Assembly (NCBI RefSeq): GCF_001403795.1
Contig: NZ_CXSU01000011.1
Coordinates: 148,985 to 212,984 of the forward strand
Source: Jannaschia donghaensis
GTDB taxonomy: Bacteria > Pseudomonadota > Alphaproteobacteria > Rhodobacterales > Rhodobacteraceae
DNA: 64,000 nucleotides
Direction of reading: 5' to 3'
In this document: piece by piece, positions 18,676 to 28,502 of the stretch
Numbering within the stretch: position 1 is the stretch's first letter
How the letters are laid out: every line of letters begins with the position of its first letter
Made by a program: the position numbers and the translations under genes
The notes under the pieces: model-generated
Told to the model about the DNA's origin: nothing
Database searches by the model: none
The model's input: the letters and a program-made list of their open reading frames with translations, nothing else

Positions 18676-19920
18676 ATGGGGTTTGACGTCCCGCTCAGAC
18701 CGGCGACGCAATTGGGCGGCGACGACGCGCCGGGCTGCGGTCCGCTGCGCGGGGCGCGGCAGTCGGGCACCCTGCCGCTGCGCCAGCAAATCTATGAACA
18801 GGTCCGCTCCGCTGGTCACATCAGCCGCGCCGTCCTGGCCAAGGAGCTGGAGGTTTCGCCCGGCTCGGTCACGCCGCTGGTGTCCGATCTGCTGGCGCAG
18901 GACCTGCTCTACGAAGTGGCCGACGATTCGCAGCATCATGGACGCGGGCGCCCGCCCGTCACCTTGGCGGTGAACCCCCGGCGCGGTCTTGTCGCCGGGC
19001 TGAAGCTGTCGGATCATGAACATTCCGCAATCCTGGTCGATCTGGCGGGACAGCCCGTCGCCTCGGCCACGATGCTGCGCGGCGGCGGCGTGCGCGACGT
19101 CGCGGGCCTTCTGGACGAGGTCGAGACCCTTCTTGCCCAATTGGCGGACGCCGCCGGTTCGGACGCGCCGCCGATCATGGGGTTGGGCCTTGGCATGCCG
19201 GGGATGATCGACCACGCATCCGGCCATCTGCGCTGGTCCCCCATCGTCAGCGACCGCGATCTGGATCTCGCCGCCGCGGTCACCGACCGCATCGGCCTGC
19301 CCGCGTCGGTCGACAACGATGCCAACCTTCTGACCATGGCGGAGCTGTGGTTCGGCAGGGGGCGCAGCCTGTCGGATTTCGCCGTCGTCACCATCGAATA
19401 CGGCGTCGGCCTGGGGCTGGTGGTGGATCACGCGCCCTATCGCGGCGGGCACGGCTACGGGATGGAGCTGGGCCATACCAAGGTGCAATTGGACGGGGCG
19501 CTGTGTCGCTGCGGCCAGCGCGGCTGCCTTGAGGCCTACGTGGCCGATTTCGCCTTGGTGCGGGAGGCACCGATCGCGCTGGACGGCACATTGCCGCCGC
19601 GCGGCGAAGTTCTTCAGGCTCTTTATGAACAGGCCAAGGGCGGGAACGAGGCGGCGCGCGCCATTTTCGAACGGGCGGCGCGGTATCTGGCGGTCGGTCT
19701 GGCGAATGTATCGAACCTGTTCGATCCGCGCCGCATCATCCTGTCGGGCAGCCGGATGCGCTACGATTTCCTCTACGCCGAGGAGATGCTGGCCCAGGTT
19801 CCCAACCTGACATTGAACACGCCCCCCCCGATCGAGGTGAATGCCTGGGACGATCTGGTCTGGGCACGCGGGGCCGCCGCCCTTGCGATGGCGGATCTGA
19901 CACCGCGCCTTCTGGCATGA
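18676..19920 (+). CDS. xylR: ROK family transcriptional regulator, XylR-like
   Basis: A 414-residue repressor-type ROK protein. A winged helix-turn-helix occupies about residues 33-90 (RQQIYEQVRSAGHISRAVLA, then ELEVSPGSVTPLVSDLL). The sugar-kinase-like ROK domain follows, with VDNDANLLTMAELWFG and the zinc motif CRCGQRGCLE at about 277-286. It is divergent from the xyl operon, so it most likely represses xylFHGBA until xylose is present. The ATG at 18676 is preferred over an upstream TTG. Its end overlaps the next gene by four bases. Confidence 0.93.
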   Translation: MGFDVPLRPATQLGGDDAPGCGPLRGARQSGTLPLRQQIYEQVRSAGHISRAVLAKELEVSPGSVTPLVSDLLAQDLLYEVADDSQHHGRGRPPVTLAVNPRRGLVAGLKLSDHEHSAILVDLAGQPVASATMLRGGGVRDVAGLLDEVETLLAQLADAAGSDAPPIMGLGLGMPGMIDHASGHLRWSPIVSDRDLDLAAAVTDRIGLPASVDNDANLLTMAELWFGRGRSLSDFAVVTIEYGVGLGLVVDHAPYRGGHGYGMELGHTKVQLDGALCRCGQRGCLEAYVADFALVREAPIALDGTLPPRGEVLQALYEQAKGGNEAARAIFERAARYLAVGLANVSNLFDPRRIILSGSRMRYDFLYAEEMLAQVPNLTLNTPPPIEVNAWDDLVWARGAAALAMADLTPRLLA

Positions 19921-21383
19921 GGGGGATGCTGCTGTTACTGGCGACGCCCGCCATGGCCGACCCCGCCTTCGTCCCCGTTCCGGTGCCGGATCATGTCTAT
20001 GCTGGCGGGTGGGAACATTTCGTCGGCGGCGGCATCGCGGCGGTCGACTGCGACGGCGATGCCCTGCCGGAGCTGGTCGCGGCGGGCGGCGAACGGCCCG
20101 TCACCCTGCTGCACAACCTGGGCGACATGGCTTTCGCGGTCGCGCCCTTCCCCGCGATCACCAGGGCGACCGGCGTTTATGCCCTGGATCTCGACGGCGA
20201 TGCCGTCGACGACCTGATCGTTCTGCGCGCCGGTCCGAACGTCACGTTGAAAGGCGACGGCACCTGCGGATTCGTAATCCACGACTTCGGTATCCCGGAC
20301 GGCGGCGATGCCTGGACCACGGCCTTTTCCGCCACATGGGAAGAGGGGGCGATCCGCCCGACCCTGGCCTTCGGTAACTACGTCGACCGCGACGCGCCGG
20401 GCGGCCCCTTCGGGACCTGCGATACCAACCTTCTGCTGCGGCCCGACGGCGACGGATACGCCGAAACGATCCTCGATCCCGGCTTCTGCGCGCTGTCGGT
20501 CCTGTTTTCGGATGAGAATCGCGACGGGGTCGCCACCCTGCGGCTGTCCAACGACCGGCATTACTACGTCAGCGGCGGGGCGGAGCAGATGTATTCGCTC
20601 GCCCTCGACCGCTTTCTGACCGCCGACGATGGCTTCGACGCACCGTCGATCTGGGGCATGGGCATCGCCAGCCGCGACATCACCGGCGATGCGCGGCCCG
20701 ACCTTGTTCTCACGTCGATGGGCGACCAGCTGACCATGCTGTCGACCCTGACGGGGCATCAGATGGCCCCGTTTTCCATCGGCAGTTTCGCGCAACGCCC
20801 CCATGTGGGCGAAGACGGGCGGCCGTCGACGGGGTGGCACGCGGCCTTCGCGGATGTGGACAACGATGGCGACGCGGATCTGTTCATCGCCAAGGGCAAC
20901 GTCGATCAGATGCCGGGGATGGCGATGGCGGACCCGAACAACCTGTTGCTTAACCAAGGCGGCATTTTCCGCGAAGTGTCCCAAACGGCAGGCGTGGCGT
21001 CGCTGCACCGCGGCCGCGGCGCGGTCGTTGCTGATCTGGACGCGGACGGCCGGCTGGATCTGGCCGTCGTGAACCGCCGCGCACCCCTGGAAGTCTGGCG
21101 CAATGTGTCGGCCGCTGACAACGCCGTATCGATCACGCTGGAGCAGCCGGGCGGCAATCGTGCCGCCGTGGGGGCCTGGGTGGAGCTGCGCACATCGGCG
21201 GGCCTGCAAGTTCAGGAACTGACGATCGGCGGTGGCCACGCGGGCGGATCGATCCTGCCGCTGCACTTCGGCATCGGAGGCGCGACGTCGGCCGAGGTGC
21301 GCGTTCTTTGGCCCGACGGGACGCAGGGCGATTGGCGGCCCGTCGGGGTCGGTCCCATCACATTGGCGCGGGTGCCGGATTAA
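19917..21383 (+). CDS. FG-GAP repeat / ASPIC-UnbV (CRTAC1 family) secreted protein
   Basis: A 488-residue protein with a very short signal-like N-terminus (MRGMLLLLATPAMA). FG-GAP-type, possibly calcium-binding repeats carry DCDGDALPE, DLDGDAVDDL, DVDNDGDADL and DLDADGRLDL. The last 80 residues form an ASPIC/UnbV domain (GNRAAVGAWVELRT, then HFGIG and VLWPDG). A seven-bladed propeller in the periplasm or outside is expected. Its start overlaps the xylR-like stop (ATGA), yet a link to xylose is not obvious. It converges on a di-haem peroxidase gene, a recurring partner of such proteins. Confidence 0.85.
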   Translation: MRGMLLLLATPAMADPAFVPVPVPDHVYAGGWEHFVGGGIAAVDCDGDALPELVAAGGERPVTLLHNLGDMAFAVAPFPAITRATGVYALDLDGDAVDDLIVLRAGPNVTLKGDGTCGFVIHDFGIPDGGDAWTTAFSATWEEGAIRPTLAFGNYVDRDAPGGPFGTCDTNLLLRPDGDGYAETILDPGFCALSVLFSDENRDGVATLRLSNDRHYYVSGGAEQMYSLALDRFLTADDGFDAPSIWGMGIASRDITGDARPDLVLTSMGDQLTMLSTLTGHQMAPFSIGSFAQRPHVGEDGRPSTGWHAAFADVDNDGDADLFIAKGNVDQMPGMAMADPNNLLLNQGGIFREVSQTAGVASLHRGRGAVVADLDADGRLDLAVVNRRAPLEVWRNVSAADNAVSITLEQPGGNRAAVGAWVELRTSAGLQVQELTIGGGHAGGSILPLHFGIGGATSAEVRVLWPDGTQGDWRPVGVGPITLARVPD

Positions 21384-21416
21384 GCGTGCGCGCCCCCGTC
21401 GCCGTTTCGCAAACCC

Positions 21417-22712
21417 TCAGTCCCCGTGATCCACCGGCAGTCCCGACGGCACGACGCGCGGTGTTCCCGACCGCCCCTGCAACGCCTTTGGGTCGCGCAG
21501 CGTTTCCAGGAACGCCATCAGCGCCGTCACCTCGGCTTCCGTCAGGATGCGGTCCGGCCCGGTGATCCGTGCGGCGATATCCTGTACCTGATCGACATCG
21601 TCCAAAATGGTCCAGTCGTTGACCATCAGTTTCGGCAAGGCCACGGCACGGGGGTAGTCGCGCAACGCCGCACGCGGCGCGGCATGGGCACGCAGAAAAT
21701 CGCGCAGGTTGGCATAGGCCCCGGCGTGCCCCCACGGTCCGGTGTCAGTGACGTTGCGCAGCGATGGCGTGCGGAAGGCATAGCGATCCGCCTCGACCCC
21801 GGTGACCCGAAACCGCCCGTCGTCGCGGGCATGGCTCTCGAAGGCGGCGGCCTTGCCCGGACCCAGTTGCGGCTGGCCGGTGACGTGAAAATCGTGATCG
21901 GTCTGGAACGCGCCGGAATGGCACGACGCACAGTCGAGCGATCCGTAGAACAGCTCCATCCCCTCCAACGCCCGCACCGGCAGATCGCCATCCCCCCGCA
22001 GCCAGGCGTCGAAGGGCGCGGTATCGCTGCGCCATTCGTGTTCCACGAACTGCGCGATCGCGTCGGAGATATCGGTGAAATCGAGCGTTTCGTCGTTCGG
22101 GAAACCCTCCTGCCAGAGCGTAACGTATTCGGGGATCGCCCGGACCCGGGCGGAGAGTTTTTCCCACGCGCCGTCCGGCCCCGTGATGAAGCCCTGACGC
22201 ACGGCTTGAGCGATCTCGTTTTCGGAAAAATGCCCCGCCATTTCATCCGCCGACAGCACCGGGAACATCGTCTGCGCCGACAGCAGCGTGTCGAACCCTT
22301 CGACCATTTCGGGCCCCATGGGCGTGCGCAGGCCCGCCGCAGTCTCCTCGATCCGGCCATCGTGGAACAAAACGGTGAATTCATGCGCGCCTAGGTTCCA
22401 CAGGCCCGGCGCATTGCGGGGGATGCGGTCCTCGGGCGGGTTGGTCGGGTCAACGGTGCGGTCGGGGCCAAGCCCCACGCCGCCTTCGCCCAATCCAAGC
22501 GCCAATCCGTCGCCGGTGCCGAACCGCGGCTGATGGCAGGTGCCGCAACTGATGTTGCGATTGCCCGACAGGATCGGGTCCCAGAACAGGAGCCGCCCCA
22601 TGGCCACCTTGGCCGGATCGGTGGATCGGTACGCGTCGTCGGTGACGGGCGACGGAAACTCCATCGCCGCGGCCGGCAGAGCGACAAGGCATAGAAAGGC
22701 GCAGCGGATCAT
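21417..22712 (-). CDS. MauG/cytochrome c peroxidase-like di-haem protein
   Basis: About 431 residues. Two c-type haem sites are visible: CGTCH at about residues 56-60 and CASCH at about 261-265, as in bacterial cytochrome c peroxidases and MauG. A signal peptide (MIRCAFLCLVALPAAA) gives periplasmic location and supports the start at 22712; an in-frame ATG at 22739 would add nine residues. FWDPILSGNRNISC before the first haem is typical. It may reduce peroxide or oxidise residues of a partner protein; the facing FG-GAP protein is a candidate partner, by neighbourhood only. Confidence 0.92.
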   Translation of the reverse strand: MIRCAFLCLVALPAAAMEFPSPVTDDAYRSTDPAKVAMGRLLFWDPILSGNRNISCGTCHQPRFGTGDGLALGLGEGGVGLGPDRTVDPTNPPEDRIPRNAPGLWNLGAHEFTVLFHDGRIEETAAGLRTPMGPEMVEGFDTLLSAQTMFPVLSADEMAGHFSENEIAQAVRQGFITGPDGAWEKLSARVRAIPEYVTLWQEGFPNDETLDFTDISDAIAQFVEHEWRSDTAPFDAWLRGDGDLPVRALEGMELFYGSLDCASCHSGAFQTDHDFHVTGQPQLGPGKAAAFESHARDDGRFRVTGVEADRYAFRTPSLRNVTDTGPWGHAGAYANLRDFLRAHAAPRAALRDYPRAVALPKLMVNDWTILDDVDQVQDIAARITGPDRILTEAEVTALMAFLETLRDPKALQGRSGTPRVVPSGLPVDHGD

Positions 22713-22879
22713 GATCCAGTCAAACCACGCCATCCCCACCGCGACAAGCGACCGGGTGACGCGCGGCGTGCGACCGGGGCCATGCTGCGGGCGGATGGCA
22801 GCCCTGCACCATAAGCGCTGGCCTTTCGCGCCGTTTGACGGTAACGCGCGCCCAACCCCCCATTTCGAGGCACGCCCCC

Positions 22880-24700
22880 ATGGACCTTCGCAACATTGCG
22901 ATCATCGCCCACGTCGACCACGGCAAGACGACGCTCGTGGACGAACTTCTCAAGCAATCCGGCACCTACCGCGAGAATCAGGCGACGACCGAACGCGCCA
23001 TGGACTCCAACGACCTGGAGCGGGAGCGGGGCATCACGATCCTCGCCAAGGCGACGTCGGTGGAATGGAAAGGCGTGCGCATCAACATCGTCGACACCCC
23101 CGGCCACGCCGATTTCGGCGGCGAGGTGGAGCGGATCCTGTCGATGGTCGACGGTGTAGTCCTGCTTGTGGATGCCGCAGAAGGCCCGATGCCGCAGACC
23201 AAGTTCGTCACCTCCAAGGCGCTGGCCCTGGGTCTCAAGCCCATCGTGGTGCTCAACAAGGTCGACAAGCCGGACGCGGAGCCGGACCGCGCGCTGGACG
23301 AATGTTTCGACCTTTTCGCGAACCTGGGTGCCAATGATCAGCAGTTGGATTTCCCCGTTCTGTACGCGTCGGGGCGCAATGGCTGGGCCGATACCGAACT
23401 GGACGGCCCGCGCGAAAACCTCGACGCGCTGTTCGATCTGGTGATCGAACATGTCGAGACGCCCGCGCAGGTCGCCGACCGCGACAAACCTTTCCGCATG
23501 CTGGCCACCACCCTGGGGGCCGACCCGTTCATCGGCCGCATCCTGACGGGCCGTGTCGAGTCGGGCACATTGAAGGCCGGCCAGACGGTCAACGCCCTGT
23601 CGCGCGACGGCACCAAGATCGAAAGCTTCCGTGCCACCAAGATCCTGGCTTTCCGCGGCTTGGGCCAGCAGCCCATCGACTTGGCCGAAGCCGGCGACAT
23701 CGTCACCATCGCGGGCATGGCCAAGGCCACCGTGGCCGACACGATCTGCGATACCTCCGTGACCGAGGCGATCCCGGCGCAGCCCATCGACCCGCCCACC
23801 ATCACCGTGACCTTCGGCATCAACGACTCGCCGCTGGCAGGTCGTGACGGCAAGAAAGTGCAATCGCGCGTCATTCGCGAACGTCTGATGAAGGAAGCGG
23901 AAACCAACGTCGCCATCAAGGTTACCGACACCCCCGGCGGCGAAGCCTTCGAAGTTGCCGGCCGCGGTGAACTCCAGATGGGTGTTCTGATCGAGAATAT
24001 GCGCCGCGAAGGGTTCGAGTTGAGCATCTCGCGCCCACAGGTCCTGTTCCAAGACATCGACGGGGAGCGTCACGAGCCGATCGAGGAAGTCACCATCGAC
24101 GTCGACGACGAATATTCCGGTGCCGTCATCGAAAAGATCACCGGTGCCCGCAAGGGCGAGCTGGCGGAGATGAAGCAGGCCGGGGCGGGCAAGACCCGCA
24201 TCATCGCGCATGTCCCGTCGCGTGGCCTGATCGGCTATCACGGCGAATTCCTGACCGATACGCGCGGCACCGGCGTCATGAACCGCGTGTTCCACGAATG
24301 GGCCCCCTTCAAGGGGCCGATTCCGGGTCGTCGTGCGGGTGTCCTGATCTCCATGGAATCGGGCGTGTCCGTCGCCTATGCGATGTGGAAGCTGGAGGAT
24401 CGCGGGCGCTTCTTCATCGGTGTGCAGGAACAAGTGTACCAAGGCATGATCCTGGGCGAGCACAGCCGCGAAAACGATCTGGAGATCAACCCGCTCAAGG
24501 GCAAGCAGTTGACCAACGTGCGCGCAAGCGGAACCGACGAAGCCGTCCGCCTGACGACACCGATCACGCTGAGCCTGGAGCAGGCCATCGCCTATATCGA
24601 CAACGACGAGTTGGTGGAGGTTACGCCCAACGCCATCCGCATGCGCAAGCGGCACCTCGACCCGCACGAGCGCAAGCGCGCATCGCGCGCCGCCGGATAA
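22880..24700 (+). CDS. typA: Translational GTPase TypA/BipA
   Basis: A 606-residue ribosome-binding GTPase involved in stress and 50S assembly. G1 is AHVDHGKT at residues 10-17, switch [17 protein letters not shown]4 [10 protein letters not shown]. Domains II, III and V and the C-terminal region ([10 protein letters not shown] and [20 protein letters not shown]) follow the family order and length. The ATG at 22880 aligns with the universal [17 protein letters not shown] start. It is a single gene followed by a strong terminator. Confidence 0.98.
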   Translation: MDLRNIAIIAHVDHGKTTLVDELLKQSGTYRENQATTERAMDSNDLERERGITILAKATSVEWKGVRINIVDTPGHADFGGEVERILSMVDGVVLLVDAAEGPMPQTKFVTSKALALGLKPIVVLNKVDKPDAEPDRALDECFDLFANLGANDQQLDFPVLYASGRNGWADTELDGPRENLDALFDLVIEHVETPAQVADRDKPFRMLATTLGADPFIGRILTGRVESGTLKAGQTVNALSRDGTKIESFRATKILAFRGLGQQPIDLAEAGDIVTIAGMAKATVADTICDTSVTEAIPAQPIDPPTITVTFGINDSPLAGRDGKKVQSRVIRERLMKEAETNVAIKVTDTPGGEAFEVAGRGELQMGVLIENMRREGFELSISRPQVLFQDIDGERHEPIEEVTIDVDDEYSGAVIEKITGARKGELAEMKQAGAGKTRIIAHVPSRGLIGYHGEFLTDTRGTGVMNRVFHEWAPFKGPIPGRRAGVLISMESGVSVAYAMWKLEDRGRFFIGVQEQVYQGMILGEHSRENDLEINPLKGKQLTNVRASGTDEAVRLTTPITLSLEQAIAYIDNDELVEVTPNAIRMRKRHLDPHERKRASRAAG

Positions 24701-24727
24701 GGCACTTGGCAGTTCAGAGACGCATAA

Positions 24728-24757
24728 GGGGCGCACCATCACGGTGCGCCCCTTTTT
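24728..24757 (+). terminator. Rho-independent terminator of typA
   Basis: GGGGCGCACC and GGTGCGCCCC form a perfect ten-base-pair stem around ATCAC, followed by five T residues. It lies 28 bases after the typA stop, between typA and the convergent nhaC. Confidence 0.93.
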
Positions 24758-24776
24758 CGGTGTCGGGTCGGTCGGC

Positions 24777-26300
24777 CTATTCTGCCGGGGCCTTCATCCG
24801 GCCCAGCTTGAACGGGTCTTCGTAGCCGTAAGCGGTCATGTCGGCGACGGACCGATCGTTGCTTTGCCAATCGGCGTAGTCCGTCTGCGATGCCTTAGGC
24901 GAGAAAAGCCCCGTCCAGGCGAAGATGATTCCGATCACCGGCGTCAGCCAGCAGGCGAAGGACAGAGGGATATACAGCAGGTTTTCAAAATTGCCGCCCG
25001 CAACCCCCAGCCCTAGCGCCGAAATGACGAAGGCCCCGCCCGCGTTCCAAGGGATCAGCGGGGACATGAGTGTCCCGCCCTCCTCGATCGCGCGGCTGAG
25101 GTTCAGGGTGGAATATCCCATGCCGCGATAGACCGGCGCGTACATCCGGCCCGGCAGCGCGATCGACAGATACGGATCCCCCGCCACCAGGTTCGTCGCG
25201 GTCGACGTGGCAATGGCCGCCGTCTGCACGCCCGCGAAGCTGTGCACCTTGGACAGGATCTTGGCGATGATCGCCTGAAGACACCCCGTTCGTTCCAGCG
25301 CCCCGCCAAAGCCCAGCGCGATCAGGATCAGCGAAATCGTCCACATCATCGACTGGATGCCGCCCCGGTTCAGCAGGCTGTCGATCTCGGATATTCCGGT
25401 CTCGATGCTGTAACCGCCGTTGGCGTAGCCGAAGATGTCATGCAGCGATGCGCCTTGCGCGATCATCGCCGTGATCGCCCCCGCGACGACGCCCGCGAAC
25501 AGCGACGGGATCGGCGGCTTCTTGGCGATCGCCAGCCCGATCACGATCACCGCGGGCAAAAGCAGCCATGGCGAGATCGCGAAATTGTCGTCCAGCGCGC
25601 CGGTGATCGCGTCGATCCGCTCGAACGCGACCTCTCCGCCGCCCACCAGCGAGAAGCCGGCCCAGATATAGATCGCCAGCGCGATCAGCATCGCAGGCAC
25701 CGTCGTCGGCATCATGTTGCGGATGTGGTCGAACAGGTTCACGCCGGTGACGGCGGGGGCCAGGTTGGTCGTGTCCGACAACGGAGAGATCTTGTCCCCG
25801 AAGAACGCGCCCGACACCACCGCACCGGCCGTCCAGTACATCGGAACGTCGAAACCCGCACCGATGCCCATCAGGGCCAGGCCCACCGTGCCCACCGTGC
25901 CCCATGACGTGCCCAGCGATACCGACACAACCGAACACATGATCATGGAGGCGGCCAGGAAGATCTGCGGCGACAGCACCTTGAGCCCATAATAGATCAA
26001 CGTCGGAACCGTTCCCGATGCGATCCAGACCCCGATGATCATGCCCACGACGATCAGCACCGACACCGACGGCAGCGACACGTTGATGACGCGGAAGACC
26101 CCGTCTTCCATATTGCCCCAGTCGTGACCCAGATAGATGCCGACGATCGCGGTGATCGCCAGGCCGATGGCCAGCGGGATGTGCGGCGTGAAATCCCCGA
26201 AGTAGAAAAGCTGTATTCCCAGCACAAGAAGCGTCAGAACCACCGGCACGAGGGCCAGGCCGAAAGACGGCTTGCGCGGTTGGAGTTCGTCGGATGACAT
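24777..26300 (-). CDS. nhaC: Na+/H+ antiporter NhaC
   Basis: A 507-residue integral membrane protein with about twelve helices. The NhaC family is indicated by DWGNMEDGVFRVI near residue 70, SLGTSWGTVGTVGLALMGIG, FGDKISPLSDTTNLAP and the late segment LMSPLIPWNAGGAF. It should exchange external protons for internal sodium, consistent with a marine habitat. The start MSSDELQPRKPSFG at 26300 was chosen over an upstream TTG or GTG extension of 21 residues. It stands alone, convergent with typA. Confidence 0.94.
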   Translation of the reverse strand: MSSDELQPRKPSFGLALVPVVLTLLVLGIQLFYFGDFTPHIPLAIGLAITAIVGIYLGHDWGNMEDGVFRVINVSLPSVSVLIVVGMIIGVWIASGTVPTLIYYGLKVLSPQIFLAASMIMCSVVSVSLGTSWGTVGTVGLALMGIGAGFDVPMYWTAGAVVSGAFFGDKISPLSDTTNLAPAVTGVNLFDHIRNMMPTTVPAMLIALAIYIWAGFSLVGGGEVAFERIDAITGALDDNFAISPWLLLPAVIVIGLAIAKKPPIPSLFAGVVAGAITAMIAQGASLHDIFGYANGGYSIETGISEIDSLLNRGGIQSMMWTISLILIALGFGGALERTGCLQAIIAKILSKVHSFAGVQTAAIATSTATNLVAGDPYLSIALPGRMYAPVYRGMGYSTLNLSRAIEEGGTLMSPLIPWNAGGAFVISALGLGVAGGNFENLLYIPLSFACWLTPVIGIIFAWTGLFSPKASQTDYADWQSNDRSVADMTAYGYEDPFKLGRMKAPAE

Positions 26301-26477
26301 GAAGTGTCCCTTCAGGGGGTGTCGGATTGATCTACGGAACCCCACGGCGACAGGCCCCCACACCTACGGGTGCGACCGTCCTGACGCAGCCTACGACCGA
26401 ACGGTAGCACGCCGGTCGCAATCTGTCGCCGCTGCGATTGGACTCGACCTTGCGGGCGGACCAAGAAGGGGGGATCG

Positions 26478-26551
26478 CGGGCCCAGAAGGATTCGAACCC
26501 TCGACCTGCCGATTAGAAGTCGGCTGCTCTATCCAGCTGAGCTATGGGCCC
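26478..26551 (-). tRNA. tRNA-Arg (anticodon TCT)
   Basis: On the minus strand the 74 bases fold into a full cloverleaf. The seven-pair acceptor stem is GGGCCCA/TGGGCCC. The D arm is GCTC/GAGC, the anticodon arm is GCCGA-CTTCTAA-TCGGC with anticodon TCT, and the T arm is GAGGG-TTCGAAT-CCTTC. The discriminator base is G, and CCA is not encoded. It decodes AGA/AGG arginine codons, rare in this GC-rich genome. Confidence 0.97.
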
Positions 26552-26588
26552 CGCGGCGTTCATGCCGCGCGGGGGGCGGCGGCGCAAG

Positions 26589-27908
26589 TCACAGGTGTGC
26601 CGCGATCAGTCCGCGCACATCGACCCGCGCGCGCAGCTTCGATGCCAGCAGGAACATCCCCGCGAACTTGCGCTGCAGATACAACACGTCGATCGGGACC
26701 GGCGGCGGGACGAAGCCCGACCGCGCCAAGGCCTCACCTTCGCGCTGCATCCGGCGCGGCAGGTCGGTGGCGGCGAAGTCGAAGGGATCGTGGTCGCGCA
26801 ATTCATCGAACACCATCGCCATCATTCGCAGGATCCGGGCGCGGTGTTCGGCGGCGACCGCCGGCGTCAAAAGGCCCAGGTCCTGCGCTGCAATCTCGGC
26901 CCGGTCCATGGCCCCTTCCATCCCGGCGCGCAGCAGATCCCGGTACCGGGCCGCGATGTCCGGCGCGATGTCCCGCGTGGCACCGAAATCCAGCAGCACG
27001 ATCCGGCCCGTATCCGCCTGCCAGCGATAATTGGCGAAGTTCGGATCGCTCTGCATCACGCCCCAGTCGAACACCTCTCGCAGGGTCAGCGCGATCAGGC
27101 ATCGCGCGATGCGGTCGCGCACGTCCTGCGATGCATCCGCCGCAGCCTCGATCGGAGTGCCGTGCACGAAGGACATCGCCAGAATGCTGTCGGTCGTCCA
27201 ATCGGCCTGCACCTCCGGCACCACGAAATCGGCATCGTCGGCAAGCAGGGCGCCGAACCGCGCCAGATGCCGCCCTTCCAGCGCGTAATCCGTCTCCTCG
27301 TGCAACTGCAGGCGCGCTTGCTCCAGATAGGGGGCCAGTTCGAACCCTTTGGGCAGCAGGCCAGACATGCGGATCAACGCGCCGACGTTGGCGACGTCGC
27401 TGTCAATACTGTCGGCCACGCCGGGGTATTGCACCTTCACCGCCAAATCGCGGCCATCCTTGGTGCGTGCCCGGTGCACCTGCCCGATGCTGGCGGCGGC
27501 GATGGGACGCACATCGAACGTCTCGAAGTGTCCCAGCCAGCCCTTGGGCCAGTTTTCAGCCAGCACTTTCTTCAACTGTGCAGGCGGCATGGTGTGAGCG
27601 TCGTCGCGCAGCCGCGCCATGATCTGCGCCAGTTCGGGCGGCAAAATATCGCCCGTGTCCATCGACACCAGCTGCCCGATCTTCATCGCAGCGCCCCGCA
27701 TCTGGGCCAGCTGTTCGGTCACGCGGGTGATGTTGCGCGGCGTCAGCAGCAGACCCCGCATATCGGGCCGCTCCCCACGCCCCAGCGCCTGCGCGCCGCC
27801 CAGGGCCATGCGCCCCGCCACGCCCGCCGTCAGCCCGCCCATCCGGGCCAGCCGGTTGATCCGGCCCGCCGGAACGGGGATCGCGCGCGCCTTCGTCCCG
27901 TCGCTCAT
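26589..27908 (-). CDS. ABC1/AarF (UbiB family) atypical kinase
   Basis: A 439-residue protein of the ABC1/ADCK/UbiB family. It has the family KxGQ motif (MKIGQLVS, about residues 75-82), the alanine-rich loop AAASIGQVHRA, the lysine in LAVKVQYPG, the catalytic SDPNFANYRW and LLDFGATRD. Members support ubiquinone biosynthesis or lipid handling through ATPase activity. It is shorter than E. coli UbiB (about 546) and lacks C-terminal membrane helices. Its start overlaps the stop of the CIA30-like gene (ATGA), so the two are cotranscribed. Confidence 0.93.
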   Translation of the reverse strand: MSDGTKARAIPVPAGRINRLARMGGLTAGVAGRMALGGAQALGRGERPDMRGLLLTPRNITRVTEQLAQMRGAAMKIGQLVSMDTGDILPPELAQIMARLRDDAHTMPPAQLKKVLAENWPKGWLGHFETFDVRPIAAASIGQVHRARTKDGRDLAVKVQYPGVADSIDSDVANVGALIRMSGLLPKGFELAPYLEQARLQLHEETDYALEGRHLARFGALLADDADFVVPEVQADWTTDSILAMSFVHGTPIEAAADASQDVRDRIARCLIALTLREVFDWGVMQSDPNFANYRWQADTGRIVLLDFGATRDIAPDIAARYRDLLRAGMEGAMDRAEIAAQDLGLLTPAVAAEHRARILRMMAMVFDELRDHDPFDFAATDLPRRMQREGEALARSGFVPPPVPIDVLYLQRKFAGMFLLASKLRARVDVRGLIAAHL

Positions 27909-28420
27909 TCGTAAAAGCGCAGGCCCGAAACCGCGACGTCGGCCCGCATTTCGCGCCCGACCGCGATGATGCCCAGACGCCGCAGGCCGGATTTGTCGAA
28001 TGCCGCGTCGGTCCGGTTCGGCTCCAGCGCGTCAAAGGGCACACGGATGGTGGTCCATTGCGCCGGCGCGTCGAAACCATAACGAAAACTCTGCCACGGC
28101 CGGGTCAGGGCATCGGTGCGCGCGCGCAGGTCGTACTGCTCGCCGTTTCCATAGACGTCGAACTCGACGCCCTGGGCGTCGCTCAGATCCGCCTCGACAT
28201 CGAAGTTCATCTGCACGAACCCGCCATTGTTTTCGAGCGAGACATCCCCCGTCAGACGCGTCGCGTCGCGCCCGGCGATCACTTCCTGCGTGACCTGCCC
28301 GCTCGATACGCCGCCCATGACGGTGTCGGCCTGGAACGTCCAATCGGGGTTCAGGGTCATCGCGTCCTCCGCAAAACTCGGGGTGGTCAGGGCAAGGATC
28401 AGGGTCATCGCTTTCATCAT
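27905..28420 (-). CDS. CIA30 (NDUFAF1-like) family protein
   Basis: A 171-residue protein with a short signal-like N-terminus (MMKAMTLILALTTPSFA), then a jelly-roll domain: WTFQADTVMGGVSSGQV near residue 30 and the LENNGGFVQMNFD strand pair are CIA30 hallmarks. The eukaryotic member NDUFAF1 is a complex I assembly factor; bacterial members are uncharacterised. The start at 28420 gives the export signal. It is translationally coupled to the downstream UbiB-family kinase and divergent from a HI0933-type flavoprotein. Confidence 0.87.
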   Translation of the reverse strand: MMKAMTLILALTTPSFAEDAMTLNPDWTFQADTVMGGVSSGQVTQEVIAGRDATRLTGDVSLENNGGFVQMNFDVEADLSDAQGVEFDVYGNGEQYDLRARTDALTRPWQSFRYGFDAPAQWTTIRVPFDALEPNRTDAAFDKSGLRRLGIIAVGREMRADVAVSGLRFYE

Positions 28421-28502
28421 GACCAGACACCTAGGGCGCTGCGACACCGTGGAAACCTCGTCCGCGTTGCAGCACCGCGCGGCAGACCATATGACGCGCT
28501 CC

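Noticed and set aside
22709..24742. A 677-residue open frame antisense to typA
   Set aside because: It mirrors typA and its terminator; no ribosome site or domain was seen.
26478..26551. tRNA-Arg gene as an integration site for a mobile element
   Set aside because: No integrase, direct repeat of the tRNA end or foreign gene block lies on either side.
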